Assembly (NCBI RefSeq): GCF_036884655.1
Contig: NC_088357.1
Span: forward strand, 8,233,001-8,297,000
Direction of reading: 5' to 3'
Source: Musa acuminata AAA Group
Taxonomy: Eukaryota > Streptophyta > Magnoliopsida > Zingiberales > Musaceae
Length of the DNA stretch: 64,000 nt
Both the position numbers and the translations under genes were made by a program. The notes below the pieces were generated by a model. It did no database searches and was not told the DNA's origin. It was given only the letters and a program-made list of their open reading frames with translations. Below are positions 24,500 through 40,490 of this stretch, piece after piece. Within the stretch, counting starts at the first letter, position 1, and every line of letters starts with the position of its first letter.

Positions 24500-24780
24500 T
24501 ACATACATATATATATATATACATACATATATATATATATACATACATATATATTTATGTATGTATATATATGTATATATATGTATGTATATATATATGT
24601 ATATATGTTTATATGTACATACACATACACATATATATGTATATATATATACATATACATATATATACATATATATACATATATATTTATGTATATATAT
24701 ATATGTATATATATGTATGTATATATATATATGTATATATGTATATATACATATATATATACATATATATCTACATATAT
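24193..24780. repeat. Long TA-rich low-complexity tract with (CT)n leader
   Basis: A (CT) run at 24193-24211 passes into about 570 bp made almost entirely of TATATATG/CATATATA-type units. The open frames here (strings of Tyr and Ile) are artefacts of the repeat. It lies immediately upstream of SF3A1. Confidence 0.95.
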
Positions 24781-26196
24781 TAGATAAATTAAAGAAAAAT
24801 GTAAGCTTGCGACACACCCACTTGTACAACTTATGTGATGATCTTGATACTTCCTTCATGTCTCTTTCAACATCTGTGATCTCAAGGGCGTTAAGTTTAT
24901 TATCGTACTACTTTAGAACGAGGGAGACATCATTGTGAAGAAGGTTAAGTGCTTGAACAATTGTTTTTTATGAGTGTGTGTGGTGAGAGGTGAGAGAGTG
25001 AAAAGTAGAATCTTGAAGATGATGAGGATTTGGATCTCCATCATCTCATGGATCTCCTCAAGGAACTAGAGATAATAGTCACAAGGGACGAAGGAGACAA
25101 CAATGCCTCCATCGTAGCCGAATGATGGGGTGAAATGATAATATTATTTTTTAAAAAATAAAAAATATTCTACCAAAAAAAGTGCTTAAATATTTTTTGA
25201 AAATTTATTCTAAACATTATGTAGTTGGTTTAGACATTCTGTAAGAGGGTTATGAAGTGGCAATATAAAGAGAGTGACCGATAAGACTAGATTATATAGA
25301 ATTTCTATTCGAGATCGTAAAGAAATTGTATGGTTTTTAATTTATTTTGCTACAAACTCTAAAAGGAAAATAGAAATAACCTTGACTATAGTTCAATCGC
25401 ACTGGTGATCGGGAAGATGATAAAAAACTTGACTAGGAAGATGGAAATAACCTTTACACCACAATATGTAACTTATAGGATAGTGGTTAAATTATTAGGT
25501 TAAATTTGAGAAAACTTGGTCCAAATCTTGAGAATAGTATTTAATTCGATTAAAAATTTCATAATTTTATTTTTTAATCGAAAGAGGTATTTAGTTGGAT
25601 TAAATATGTTATAATTTTATTTCTTTATATCATTTGTGCCCATTATCGTTATACATCTATTTTTTAAAATTTCAAAAATAAAATTATAATTTTTATAATT
25701 TAAATTATTTTTATATAAAAAAATTAAAATTTGACTGTTTGAACTGGAACCAGAATTGGTGGTTACAGTTCATTTCCAGAACTAGAACTTGAGTGAAATC
25801 AGACAAATCAAATTCTAATTTTAGTTCTTTGATTTTTAGAAAATCAAATGGAATTCAATATTTATCTACAATATTGTAGATAAATACTACAATCAGAGTA
25901 ATCAACAAACAAACAATAAACATCGTCCATGAGCGATACTAAGCTCTCAGAATTCAATATTTATCTAGTAGAGCAAGTAGAGGTAAAACTTAAGTCTGCT
26001 CTTCATATTACCATATTACATAAACAAAATAGAAATACAAAGAACATAACATGATCCATGAGTTTCAGCAACGTACAAATGTCGAGGTTTAGAGAAGAAA
26101 AACTATCCATATAAACAACATCACATGCCCGCAAACCAAATAGTATGTACAGAAAATACAATTGCAGTTTTTAAGAAAGAGCATGGACACGCACAC
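24781..26196. other. AT-rich intergenic stretch; LIP5 3' end on the right
   Basis: No frame longer than chance and no recognisable domain appear. The last few hundred bases are probably LIP5 3'UTR. Confidence 0.55.
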
Positions 26197-29100
26197 CTAA
26201 TGAATCTCAGCTGAAGGATTGGTCAATAGTTCAAGAGAGCGCCGAAGGAAATCCACAGCAACAGGGACATCGTCAAATCCAAGAGCACCCACAGCAAACC
26301 TTGCTGCCTTGTGAGCTTCTCCAATCTTCTCTACAGATGGCTGGTAATTGCTGTCATACTTGTAATTCTCAACAGATGGGGCTGGGGGCACAGCATGGTT
26401 CACATTGCCATTGCCATTGCCACTGAACGGCACAGTTGATGGGTAATTGGGAAAAGATGGAGCTGAATGGTGAGAGGAGGCAACGCCAGGGCCATGGTGG
26501 AAAGCAGGCTGATGTGTGGGTGCTGCTGGGAACGTGCTGTCATGATAACTTGGGCAAGACTGAAAATTAGGGTAACAATAGTTGGGACTAGGATTTTTGG
26601 GTGAGTGATAATTTTGTGGAACAGGTTGTTGTTCATTTGGATAGGATCGGGGATCGTAGTGTTGAGGGTAAACAGTGTATTCAGGCCTGTTTGTTGGTGG
26701 AAACTGATGGAGACCATTAGTAGGATGCTCAGTGGTACCATAAGTTGTTGAAGGTGCTTGACTAGAGAAGTCTGTATTAATTATTTCGGAGTGCTGTGAT
26801 GATAAATCAGCACCTCTGTGGCTATTCTGGAAGCCCTCACTTCTTCCTAGACTCTGTAATTAAGAAAAACAATTGCCACAAGAGGCATCTATCATTAACA
26901 GTTTAGGCAGAAAGAAAAAACAGATCTCCATGTAAAAAGTTGCAAGGTGACCTCATTTATATGCGGAGATGATGTGTCGCCACCTGGTAGGCTAGATAGA
27001 AAGCTCTCACTTGGACCAAAGTCCTAAATAAGGATAAAATGTTATAAGAATCTTTCTGCACATTCCATTAACTAATTTTTGTCCATCAAAACAACATTTG
27101 GTGAAATCACTTTAGGAATAGGAAACTTCTCCAATTCAAAAAGAATAGACCTCCCAAGAAAGAATAAGAGTGAACAAGAGTTATTATATTAAACTATCAT
27201 TACAATAAAGCATAAAGATATAATAGATCTTCCAGTATGGTCTCAGATGTATATACTGTCTTGTATATAACGGGGTATTAGTGACATAATTCTCAAGTAA
27301 ATTATGTATAATTCCAGACTAATCTGCCAAATACACATAAAAGTAATAGGATTCCCGACAATCTCGTTTGCCAAATCACTATAAGCTGGCAGCATTACAT
27401 TGCCTGTGTCGAAATTGAGAACGCTCATAGAGGAACAAACAAAAGCTAATTATAAGAGAAAAACAAGATGTGGTACTTTAAAGTTTGTTCCAAATTCCGA
27501 CCCAGGAAAATTCAAATGAGAAATAGAGAGCAATTGACTTCAATCTTGGTAGCTGGCAAGAAAGCTTTGCCTTTTTTGCATGCAACTTAAGCTCACAGAA
27601 GTAACCCCAAAATTATCCAACACATGAATTAAGTGGACGAGAAGGGGGAAATGACAAATAGTGTTATAGAATTTATCTATATGAGATATTAAAATTAGGT
27701 TAAGAAGCATACACATGTGCTTCTTGGTGAGGTTGACACGTCATCACCACCAGGAGGGCCTGGTTCAGGCTTTCTTCCTTCCTTCAAAGCTTTCCTTATA
27801 TCTACAGCTTTCCAAACTGCATACTTCTGCTTCTGCTCAATCTACAAATGGCAAACCCATTTTTTGAGCATGGACATGAAGAAGTTTTTTCCACTCTAAG
27901 GAATCAAGACAACAATAAAGGAGACAGTGCTGCCTGCTAAACTTACTTCAGGATGAAGTTTACCAAATTGATTCAAAATCTCAAAGAAAATGCTGGCTGC
28001 ATAAAATGTTCTTGCAGTATTCCTGTAAGATCCACAGAATTAATTTGGCTGCACTAGTAAGACAGAATGTACCACAAATAACTGCATAAAGTACAAGTCA
28101 GCTCTCCCAGCCCGATCTTGCTTATCTGCCTTTGCAAAAAGATTCGATGCAAAACCCTCCACATAAAGATTGTCATCTGGTCCTAATTTTAACGATTTCT
28201 TGTCCTGCAGCAAGATGCAGCAGTTCCACAGGAACAAAGAGAAAAAAATCTAAATCAATAATGAATTCCCATATCATAATGCATTGCACAATGCTACAAT
28301 TGACAGAAAATATAAACAACTAAATGAAGAAAAAAATCTACGCCATGTATGAAGTTTATTGAGAACATAGCTTAAGTGGATTGGTGATAGACTTGATAGA
28401 AAGATCCACTTGGCCAATATCATGGTTTGGCATTTCGGGTACCAGACCCTTGCTGGTCTCTCACCGAATGGGTATGTGCCAATGTACCCATACAGTACAC
28501 TGACACATACGATGAAATTTCTTTTAGGCTTTGGCTATACATGGTGTTAGGAGGCACATGCCAATGCCACAACACAACAGGTCATCCTACACACCGCCTG
28601 GTATATACCGATCTGAGAAAAATGTAAAACCATAGAGCATATTTATTAGAGTTTCTTTGTTAATGCTCATCAGTTCATGAGTGGTTGTAATACAACCTTC
28701 CTTGACAAGAAACAAGCACTGGATATTGTTCTCAAGCAAAAAGACATGTCACATATGAAACTAAAGTAGCTACTTTAGCAGCAGGGCACCCGTCTATATG
28801 TTTTATGCATGTGGGAGAGGTACACGATGCCCTAATTTTTATGAAACATCCATTTCCTCAAATAAACACAGTAGATGTGCTCAAACCAGCCCTCCTGAGG
28901 CGACCAGGTCTCTTTCACATAGTGTAATAGTGTGGCCATCATCAGTTCACGAAAGGTAACCAACAAACACAATCAATAATTTGGACTTTTGAAGCATGAT
29001 CACCAGGTTTCCACAATGAATCAGGTAGTTATAATAATCTTCAGAACATGAATTCTCTTATCATGCATTCTATTAACACACACACAATCCAATTCATACC

Positions 29101-29501
29101 AAATTAAGTGAATGAACACAAGCGTATGTACTTGACGCAGCAGAATTCTCACAGAAGCTGCATTGAAGAATTAAAACGAGCGATGAACCTGATGATAAAT
29201 AGGAAGAAAAAGACGGGACCTTCTCAAGCTGGTTCATGAGAGAGAGAAGGATGGCGTCCGTGGTCTTGGTGCGCTCCTTCTTGGGGATCTTAAGCCCACG
29301 ATCCATCGCGTACAGCCGACCTATGAGACCGATAGGAGTACCGACAGAGACTTAAGGAATCGTGAGAAATATATGGCTAGGGTTTCTCTACGCGGACTCA
29401 CAATAATAGGTGACGATGGGCTCGTGCTTCTGGAGCTCGTCAGCTCTCTGGAGATATGGCAGCAGCACCTTCGCCGGCTCCGACTCGCTCCCCCCTGCCA
29501 T
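26197..29501 (-). CDS. LIP5: LIP5/VTA1 homologue, ESCRT cofactor
   Basis: Seven exons (29402-29501, 29220-29320, 28095-28204, 27947-28022, 27713-27841, 26952-27023, 26197-26853) have matching phases and give 414 residues. LIP5 (yeast Vta1) binds and activates the AAA-ATPase SKD1/Vps4, which dismantles ESCRT-III on multivesicular bodies; in plants it is linked to stress and immune responses. The N-terminal tandem MIT-like domain is clear: KVLLPYLQRADELQKHEP, TYYCRLYAMDRGLKIPKKER, DKKSLKLGPDDNLYVEGFA, NTARTFYAASIFFEILNQFG and KQKYAVWKAVDIRKALKEGR. A long Pro/Tyr/Asn/His-rich linker follows. The C-terminal VSL (Vps4-binding) domain has KIGEAHKAARFAVGALGFDDV and ends LTNPSAEIH. The exon 5 donor (GTATGC) is weak but keeps the frame. 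Confidence 0.95.
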
Positions 29502-29687
29502 TACACCTTTTTATGCTGTGGTGATGCAGAGATCGATCCCGACGCGAAGAAGTAGAAGAAGAGATCGAATTGGGGACCGGAAAGAGGAGAAGTGTTGGGG
29601 GATTGATCGATCGATCGCTACAAAGTTCGGAGTTGATATAGTGGTGTCCGGGTTGGTTAACTCGAGACGAAGGAACCGCCACTGAAG

Positions 29688-29689
<2 letters not shown>

Positions 29690-29722
<33 letters not shown>
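29690..29722. repeat. (TA)n microsatellite
   Basis: A pure TA run lies about 190 bp upstream of the LIP5 start codon. Confidence 0.95.
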
Positions 29723-29725
<3 letters not shown>

Positions 29726-32588
29726 TCTTAGTAGATGTGCCAAAAATATTATAAATTTATTTAAAATAATATAACCGATATAAAAGTCTCCTTAATTATC
29801 TTTATTGCTAAACCAATAACAATCCTTTTTTTACTGAATAATGATCCTATTTAAAATCTCATTTTTGTATATGAGATGGTTTCTATTGGGTTTTGAACTT
29901 ATTGTTTCAAGTATAGTATATTTGAATTATTTAATTGAGGTATCAAAAAATAATATAAATCTATTCAAGAATACTATAATTGACTACTGGCCCAACGATT
30001 CTCTCGAATACTATAATTGATTATCGATGGATTAATTCACCATATGCAATGATGCATATGGTATAAAAACACTGTTTCAATGCACCTATTCAAGGACATT
30101 TTGACTGTGTTTGACTAGAAACACTGTCAAAATACTATGATGCATATCCATTATAAAAATTGATATGCACTCATAATGTCAAACAGCACTCATAATCACA
30201 GCAATTCAACCTACTTCCATGAGAGTGATCCTAAACTATTGATTACCATATGTTCTTGAAACTGGATCCTTTATGCTATTGTACATTAATGTAAAATTAC
30301 CAATATAACAGACCAAATATAGTCCATAGAAATGCTCAATTTTAATCATGAGCTGAAACCTTAGAATAGCAATCAGTAATGAGAGCTGGTTTTCCACTGC
30401 ATATGTCTGCGTAGATTTAGTAAGATCCAGGTTCAAGTTTATGAAACAGCCATAAATTACACACCAGCCCATTGACTTCATAGCTGCTAGGGCTAGAACC
30501 TGCTTTGATGCTAACTGATGACCTACAGAAAGCAAAACTGGACCATCACCTGCACAAATGCATAAATGAAAATTAGATCAATGAAATATATGATGTAAAA
30601 AATATAGATAAAGGCAGCCGTAAAAAATAGTGCAAGAAAACATGCATATGAATTTTCGGTCACCACCAATCCAAAGTCACTATGTTTTTTGAGTTTTGAT
30701 CAGTTTGGCGCAAAACAAGAATTCATTTCTATTAAAATTATTGTTATATGTAAGTGAAATATAAATTAGGACTACTAACATGAATTATCAGTGGTAATTG
30801 ATTCTGTCACCAGGAAAGTCTGCTCGAGACAAACAACAAGACTTGAACACTAGATCTATTGATTGGGAATTTTACGCTTCACTTCATGCTAAATAACCCC
30901 ACTAATCACTTTTCATGTCTGCTTGGAACAAGTATAAAACCGAATCTTAAAACAGTGACAGGATAACTCAAAAATAACACAAGAATTATACACCTGGTAT
31001 TTCAATTTTTACCAGAAACTATCATTAGATTAGGTGACAACATACAGTTGAGCACTTCATACAGCGAAAGTGGTCATTTTTCTGTAGTTTTGCATTTAGG
31101 AACTTAAACAAAATTGCCTCCAGATGAGAACCAAAAGTGGAACAAAATTCAATACCACGGCCTGACCCCTTGCTACAATCAAGAACATTAACTCAAATTT
31201 ACAGGTTTGAGAAATAATAACAAGAGATTGATCTACAAAGGAGAGAAGTACAGTGTCCAAAGAAAAACTAGAGGACCTCATTGCTAGAACAATGTAATCC
31301 AACTAAACAATGATGATGATGATGATGATAATAATTCTGAGGTAACATTTTTCCCTATCATTAAAATCAAGAAACAATACTAGACCACTTTTTTATTCTT
31401 ATTTAAAATAATGTAGTCTCAACTGAAAGATTAATCTTTTAAGCTCAGACAAAGCTTTCAAATAAAAAAATCATTAGCATATACTATCTCGAGGAAGCTT
31501 AGGATGGTGAATCCTCTATCTAGTCAATCTTAACGACTAAGCCTATCAGCATCGTTCACACTTCACAACACATTGTCGGCTGGTTGATAAGAATAACTGA
31601 GCACCTTGCGTCATCTTATAAACATTAAAAAAAAAAAACCAACAAGCCCTGAATCTTTAGATCTATAACCTGATGGTCCTGATCTGTTATATCTTCTTCT
31701 AATTGCAGCATGATCTCCACAACAAGGTCCACTTATAACATCACCGGTGATTGATTCAACCACCAGAAAATAAGTTATACAGCTCAAGGAACAATCCATA
31801 TGAATGATATTGCTCCTAATTTACCTTAAACCGAAAGTTTCGACTAGAAAGATGTGTAGTTTCAACCTAACATCAGCTTGTTGATGTTTTATTGAATTAC
31901 ATTAAAAAACATCTTTACCATCTAAAGAAACTATCACATAGTAAATACAGCCGCAAACAAATATACCAAGTAGAACCGAGGATGTTCAAGATTTTCTTTT
32001 GGCTTGACCCTGATAACTTAGGGCCACAAAGACACAATGAGCCACCACAACACCATATGTTAAACACTTCCATCTTACATAAACTCAGATATATAAGAAG
32101 ATATATGTACTTTGTTACCAAGTATTGACTATCTCTCCATTGTCATTAACTAAAATGTACATCAATAACCCAATTTTCTGTGTCTTATTATAACCATATT
32201 TTATGTATAGCATGCTAATGATAATACAACATCTTGCCAATGTGAAGTTAGATTGGAAATTTACATAATCCTCCTGAATCCCATACCACGGTAGCCGAAA
32301 GTTTTCCGTGTGCACCATGGGATTAGAAAGAAGCAATATCTGGGGTGCCGGAACAGATTATACAAGTCAATGGGCTGCTGTTTTAAGGGAGAAATCTTAA
32401 TTGCCAGTGGCTCTATTCATTGAAATTTATCTTTATACAGCTTTCTTTAGTCAATGGTGAATTTAGATCCCCCATTGTGATCACAAAAATAACAATAACT
32501 CAGCATTCAATTGGTTCAAATCAAAAAACAGCAAGCTAAAGACGAGAAAAAAGGGGAAGACAACATACTGCAATCAATCGTCGAGCTT
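29723..32588. other. Intergenic stretch, no secure gene; possible remnant exons
   Basis: The right end is probably the L10 3'UTR. Minus-strand frames at 30236-30535 and 31611-31799 have protein-like composition but match nothing I know. Two short segments at about 30786-30820 and 31739-31775 are similar to each other (see findings). A (GAT)n run lies at about 31311-31330. Confidence 0.45.
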
Positions 32589-33161
32589 TTAATTCTCAGA
32601 GGCGGCCGCCGCCGCAGCTCCTTCGGCAGCCTGATCAGCATCCGTGTCGGGCGCCTGCAAGATGCTGAGAAGCGACACGGCGGGCGTCTGCAGGCAGCCA
32701 AGAAGATACGCGTACGATTCCATACGGGTGGGCATGGTCTCGAGGGCCTGGAAGTCGTCCGGACCGTAGAGGCGACCCTCGAAGACAGCCCCGGTGAAGT
32801 CGTTGAGAGCGAGCTTAAAATCGCGCTGGAAGTCGCGGCAGGGCTTGAGGGCGGGGGGGATCTCGTCGGAGTGGACGAAGAGCCAGGCGTTCATGCCCTT
32901 GGCGCAGGGCCGGAGGGGCTCCCACCGGGTACCGGCGATGGCCTTCTCCACCAGGGTGTTCTTGGCCACAATCAGCTTGGCCGACGGGGGGAGCGCCCCC
33001 CGGAGGGCCTGCAGCTGGCGCACCGTGAGGCCGTGGCACCAGATCCCGGCCAGGAGGTGGCAGTTTTCCAGCTCCCGCCGCACCATCTCCTTCTTCATCC
33101 TGGAAACCGCCGCCCGGATCGGCGGCAGCGAGGTGGACACAGCGGACCGCAGCGACGCCAT
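32589..33161 (-). CDS. RPL10: Organellar ribosomal protein uL10 (L10), plastid-type
   Basis: A single exon encodes 190 residues. L10 anchors the L7/L12 stalk on the large subunit of bacterial-type ribosomes and so helps recruit translation factors. The bacterial-type L10 core is evident: RRELENCHLLAGIWCHGLTV, LRGALPPSAKLIVAKNTLVEKAI, KGMNAWLFVHSDEIPPALKP, NDFTGAVFEGRLYGPDDF and LETMPTRMESYAYLLGCLQTP, ending in an Ala/Glu-rich tail. This resembles plastid L10 of plants more than cytosolic P0. The N-terminus before the core is only about 25 residues, Ser/Arg-rich and free of acidic residues, short for a plastid transit peptide. Mitochondrial or dual targeting is therefore possible. A frame upstream to 33212 would lengthen the presequence by 17 residues. 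It is divergent from HSP90, with about 640 bp between the start codons. Confidence 0.88.
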   Translation of the reverse strand: MASLRSAVSTSLPPIRAAVSRMKKEMVRRELENCHLLAGIWCHGLTVRQLQALRGALPPSAKLIVAKNTLVEKAIAGTRWEPLRPCAKGMNAWLFVHSDEIPPALKPCRDFQRDFKLALNDFTGAVFEGRLYGPDDFQALETMPTRMESYAYLLGCLQTPAVSLLSILQAPDTDADQAAEGAAAAAASEN

Positions 33162-33674
33162 GAGCCGCCGCCGAAGTCTACCCGCAATGCAACGGCGAGA
33201 GGGCGTGCACACAAAAATCCCAGACCTAATAACCGGACGCGAACCATGAGCAAGATGGTCCTCTGCGCTTTAAAAGTCGTGTCGTTTGATCACATACGAT
33301 CCATCTCGAATATGAAGGGTAAGGATCGTATTCCAGATCTACGCATGGTAGTATCAGAACGAATGACACTGGCTACAGCGCGCCGCTCGTTGATCCTTTT
33401 GCTTCGGTCGCGCCCAATAAATGAAGACTTCGAATTGGACTAACTCAATTGAGAAGAATATAACTATATTAAGAATAATATTTACATTATGGCTGATATC
33501 AAACATGCAACGACAACATTAAGCGAATAAATTAGAATTCTCCTTAATATAATTCGTAATATCCATCATAAATATTTCGTCGCCTATCACGGATTAAAGT
33601 AGAACACTGGTCCGGTCCGGGCCAGCTCGATCCGCACAAACTCGGCCTCGTACTCGAATGCGCGACGTCACATA

Positions 33675-36628
<2,954 letters not shown>

Positions 36629-36904
36629 TCTGGCCCAAACTTTGCCTCTTGAATCCTTTGGCACTTCTTAACAGCTTAAGAGTCTCATGGTGCTGTAGTT
36701 TGGTTCTTTAGGAATTTGGTAAACCTTCTTTGCGCCTTATGGCAAAGAGGTTCTTATATCTTCCACTTATGCATGCTTGGACAACATCTGTTATTTTATG
36801 TTAGATCAGTCTATGATTTCACAAGTAGTTGATTAATTTGAATGGCACAATTTATAGGAAGTTCCTTCTGTTCCCAATTGCCTAAAAGCAGCAGTAATTT
36901 AGTG

Positions 36905-37195
36905 CTAAAAGTCCACAAGAAAGCATGCAGATGGATCCACAGATGACATGGCTGTTCCTAGGACGTCTGAAACAGCTTCCAGGAGCTGGCCCTTCTCAAG
37001 ACTTTTCAGCATGCAGTGACAAACCATCTGCAACTCTTTGGTCAGAGTGCTGAGGCATGCATCAGTGTCTCCACCGGCAGCTGCACAGATGCAATCTGTC
37101 ATGTCCAATAAGGTTACATCCCTCTTGCGCATCACCCCATGTTGCAAATTAGTAGCAGCAGACATAGGTTCATCTTTTGAGTTCATGGTAAATGA
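36905..37195 (-). CDS. Hypothetical small protein (about 92-97 codons), unrecognised
   Basis: A minus-strand frame ending at 36905 contains MNSKDEPMSAATNLQHGV followed by a Cys-containing, helical-looking segment (DMTDCICAAAGG, LSTLTKELQMVCHCMLKSL). It lies about 280 bp past the HSP90 stop and converges on it. I do not recognise the family. Composition is more protein-like than most chance frames in this AT-rich region, but there is no homology or promoter evidence. It could be the last exon of a larger gene or a gene relic. Confidence 0.25.
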   Translation of the reverse strand, partial: SFTMNSKDEPMSAATNLQHGVMRKRDVTLLDMTDCICAAAGGDTDACLSTLTKELQMVCHCMLKSLEKGQLLEAVSDVLGTAMSSVDPSACFLVDF

Positions 37196-37270
37196 ACGTT
37201 GAGACAAAACGTATTTAGAGAAATTAATATATTTAACATATATATATTTGTATAAAAAAATCAAAAGCAC

Positions 37271-38951
37271 ATAATATTATTTGCTGTGATGAAAGCCCAT
37301 GATACATGATTCTATAACCAGGATTTAAGGATCTTTTCACTATTTTGTGATTTCTTTCATGACTTCCAGCACTTTTTGCCTTGTTTTCTTCCCGAGGTGC
37401 AAAGATTGGACCCAACACACAAGTTTTAGCATCATCAATGTTATGAGCATCTTAATCTAATATTCATTTCAAAGACCTAAGATTTCTATCTTCTCCTAGT
37501 TGTTCTTATTTCACAGAAAATGATTTGTCTGCTAAAAAGAAACAAGCTGAAGGATGCTAACTGCTGCTGCATTTGAGTTGTTTCCAGTCTCCATATGATG
37601 CAATAAAGATTAATAGAACTCTCACAGTCATGTGATGATAAGCCTGAATCCAATCTGTAGACTTCTAAATTGATGCCTTTTTGTTTGTAGAATTAATAGA
37701 ACTCTCATATTCACTATAGACATCCAAATTAATGACTTTTAACTTTGTTTATTATATATTCAAGTCAAGTTCAACATTATCAACTTTTCTTAATGCAAGA
37801 CCATCATTTTTCCCATTGCCATGTAAAAAAAAAAGAAAAAAAATCATTGTTCTAAGTCGCCATGCAACAAATAATCTCCATCCCTTCTTTCTTCACAAGT
37901 TGTTGCACACTTTTTAAGAACCCTAAAAAGTGACCTTGGTCTTCCTCCTCAACACCATGCATACATCACACACACACCCCTTTAGTAGTCAAAGTAATCT
38001 TACTTTAATCAAGTGCCTCACTTTGTGGTAGTCTTGTTTCATTGAACGAGTACTCGACAATTTCCCTCAAGAAAGCCACTGGCATTTTGGTCAGATCAGT
38101 ATTCCAGTGGCATATCCAAGCTATCAATCAAAGAGGAGGGGTGCTTTGTCACAGAGCTCCATCCTTGTCTATATCTCTTCCCAAAAACACAAAGGAAAGA
38201 ATTATTTATTGATTTCAATATATTTGAAGTGAGTACTGACAAAGTTCCAATAAGTTGTTACCCATTATACATCCCAATTCAATGAATTTGGACCACCTTA
38301 GATCTTCCACAACATGTCAGGGGAACATAGCATCCTCTTCTTGTTTATATAAAATAACATTAACTTGATAACTATGATTTTTGTTTAAATACATTTATCC
38401 TACTCTTCTTTGTGGGTTGAAGTGACCAGATTATTCAAGTTAAGATTATAATTCACAACTTAAGATATATTGTACAGCATAAAAATTGAAGAAATCATGC
38501 TATCAAACTCCTTTTGTTAGATAGCATCTAAAAAAAGAGAAAGAAATAAAAAGAAAATGTAGGGAAAGCAGATGCAGGTTAGAATTCTGAACTTGCTAAG
38601 GTGTGCTCAGAAGGTGATGTTTGAATGCAATCATTGATCTCAGAAAGCCTTGGCTTAGATACTAAGCTCTCAGCTCTGAGGGAAACCAGAGATGATCCCC
38701 ACCTTTGCATGTTGGGCATATCATTTCATTGGAAAGTACTTGCATGCTCAAGATAAAATTGATGGTTTTAGGTTGAGATAGGGGCATGTTGGCCAAGTGA
38801 AACTGTAGAGAAAGGGAAAGGCAGTGTCAAGAGTTGGCACCTCCACATTTCACTCATGAACAATATATCAGCAAAAGATAAAAGTAAGAGAGAGAAGATA
38901 AAAAAATAGATATTAGAGTTGGTACAGCATAGGACATCCTCCATTTCCATT

Positions 38952-38989
<38 letters not shown>

Positions 38990-40490
38990 GTTGCTTGTTG
39001 CTGTACAGGCCTGCCTCTGGTGGAGAACCTGATGCCATTGATGTGTGAGTGGGTGGTGTGTTTTCGTCTTTCATTTCCTCCCAACTTCTGCTGTGAGTGG
39101 AGGAAGAAAACAAGACCCTCTTCTTTCTCATCAGCTCTTCCTCTCCTTTGGTAGAGGAGGCAGCTCTACAGCTGCACTTCTCATCTCAACACTGCTTGAT
39201 TTTTTTTCCTCCCTTTGGAGTCAAGAGTGGGTAAGGCATGGAGATGCTGCCTTTTCTTTTGTGTGTGTGTGATTCTTTTTCCTCTGCTGCCATGGGTTTT
39301 CATTCCTATCTCTTGCATGTAATTTCTGTTTCTCTTGGACCCTCTGAAGGTTGCATGTGGGTGACCGTTCATGGATTTTCTTGGGATCTTGCTTTGGTCA
39401 CTGCATCAGTTTGCATCAGCCATGTCCGTGTCCTTGTTGGGATCTTTCATACGATCGACCTCTCTTCCCCTCCTCTCACCCTTCTCTTTCCCATCCTTGA
39501 AATCTTTTGCTTGGATCTTGGATCTGTGCGGGGTTTCTGGTACCTCTCAGGAAAGGGAAAAATCAACAACTGGATTTCCTTCAGATTTGTGTCTGGATTT
39601 TTTAGCCCAAGATGCGTGATGACCTTCTTCTTCTTCATCATCTTTACCAACACTTTTGTCCGGTCTCTTCTACTTCATCCCCTTCTGTTCCATCCGAGGA
39701 ATCCAAGGCCCTAAAGATGAATGGTAACCCTCTCATGGCTTTTCTTTCCTTCCTTTCTCTTCCATCTTATTTTCCTTCAACTTCCTTGCAAGATTTCCCC
39801 CGGTGGGTGGCCATGCTTTTGATTCTCCTCGTTCTCGGTACTCAGGCCTTGGTTTCTATTCTGTTTCCCTTGGAATTTGTTTTCCACCCATCATTTCATG
39901 TGCAGGGCTTCTGCCATCCTCTCCTTTCTACCTTCCTTCCTTCCTCCTCATCTGCTAATGAACTGGTTTATTTTTGGAGGGTGTGGGTGCCCCTGCAAAT
40001 CTCCTCACCCCCTTTCATCACATAAAATGACACCTCTGCAAGTTTCCCAACCGCATGACTTTTGATCTTCTTTTTGCATGGGAGGCCTCAGGTGCCTTGG
40101 TCTTCAAGGAGCCTGATCTGTAGTCTTGGGTTTGAAGTCCCCCCCCAAAAATTCCAGTTTCGTGTCTACATGAAATAATGCTCCAGAAGTCTCCATCTTG
40201 TATCATGGGTCCTGTTTCCTCCCCTAATAGGTGACTTGCTCCTTTTTGATTACTAAGTTTAGTTTTCTTTTTGTTTAATCTTGCAGGCATCAAGTCAGGT
40301 GAGAGGTTGCAAATTCTCCTTTGTGGGATTTTACTGTTCTCCTACTTCTTCTGAGGGGTTGCTTGGGAGCTCAAGTCCTTGGTATGCTGGAGGCTAAGAA
40401 CAAGAAAAGGTCCAGTAGCAATAGAGCTGTTGGGCTACTACTCCAGTTAGAATATCTAATAGGAGAAAAATTGGAGCAGGCCTTCTTCAG
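37271..40490. other. Intergenic, then likely 5'UTR/5' introns of the HAPLESS8-like gene
   Basis: 37.3-38.9 kb is AT-rich with no recognised gene. From about 38.95 kb the sequence becomes CT- and T-rich with a (CT)n run at 38953-38986, typical of plant 5'UTRs. Transcription of the plus-strand gene starting at 40491 may therefore begin here and include a leader intron. Confidence 0.4.
38953..38986. repeat. (CT)n microsatellite
   Basis: A pure CT run of about 34 bp lies in the presumed promoter or leader region of the downstream plus-strand gene. Confidence 0.9.

Noticed and set aside
24122..24938. Several long frames of alternating Tyr and Ile residues on both strands
   Set aside because: They are translations of the TA-rich repeat and carry no protein signal.
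32511..33443. Plus-strand frame of 310 codons
   Set aside because: It is antisense to the GC-rich L10 gene and has no family resemblance.
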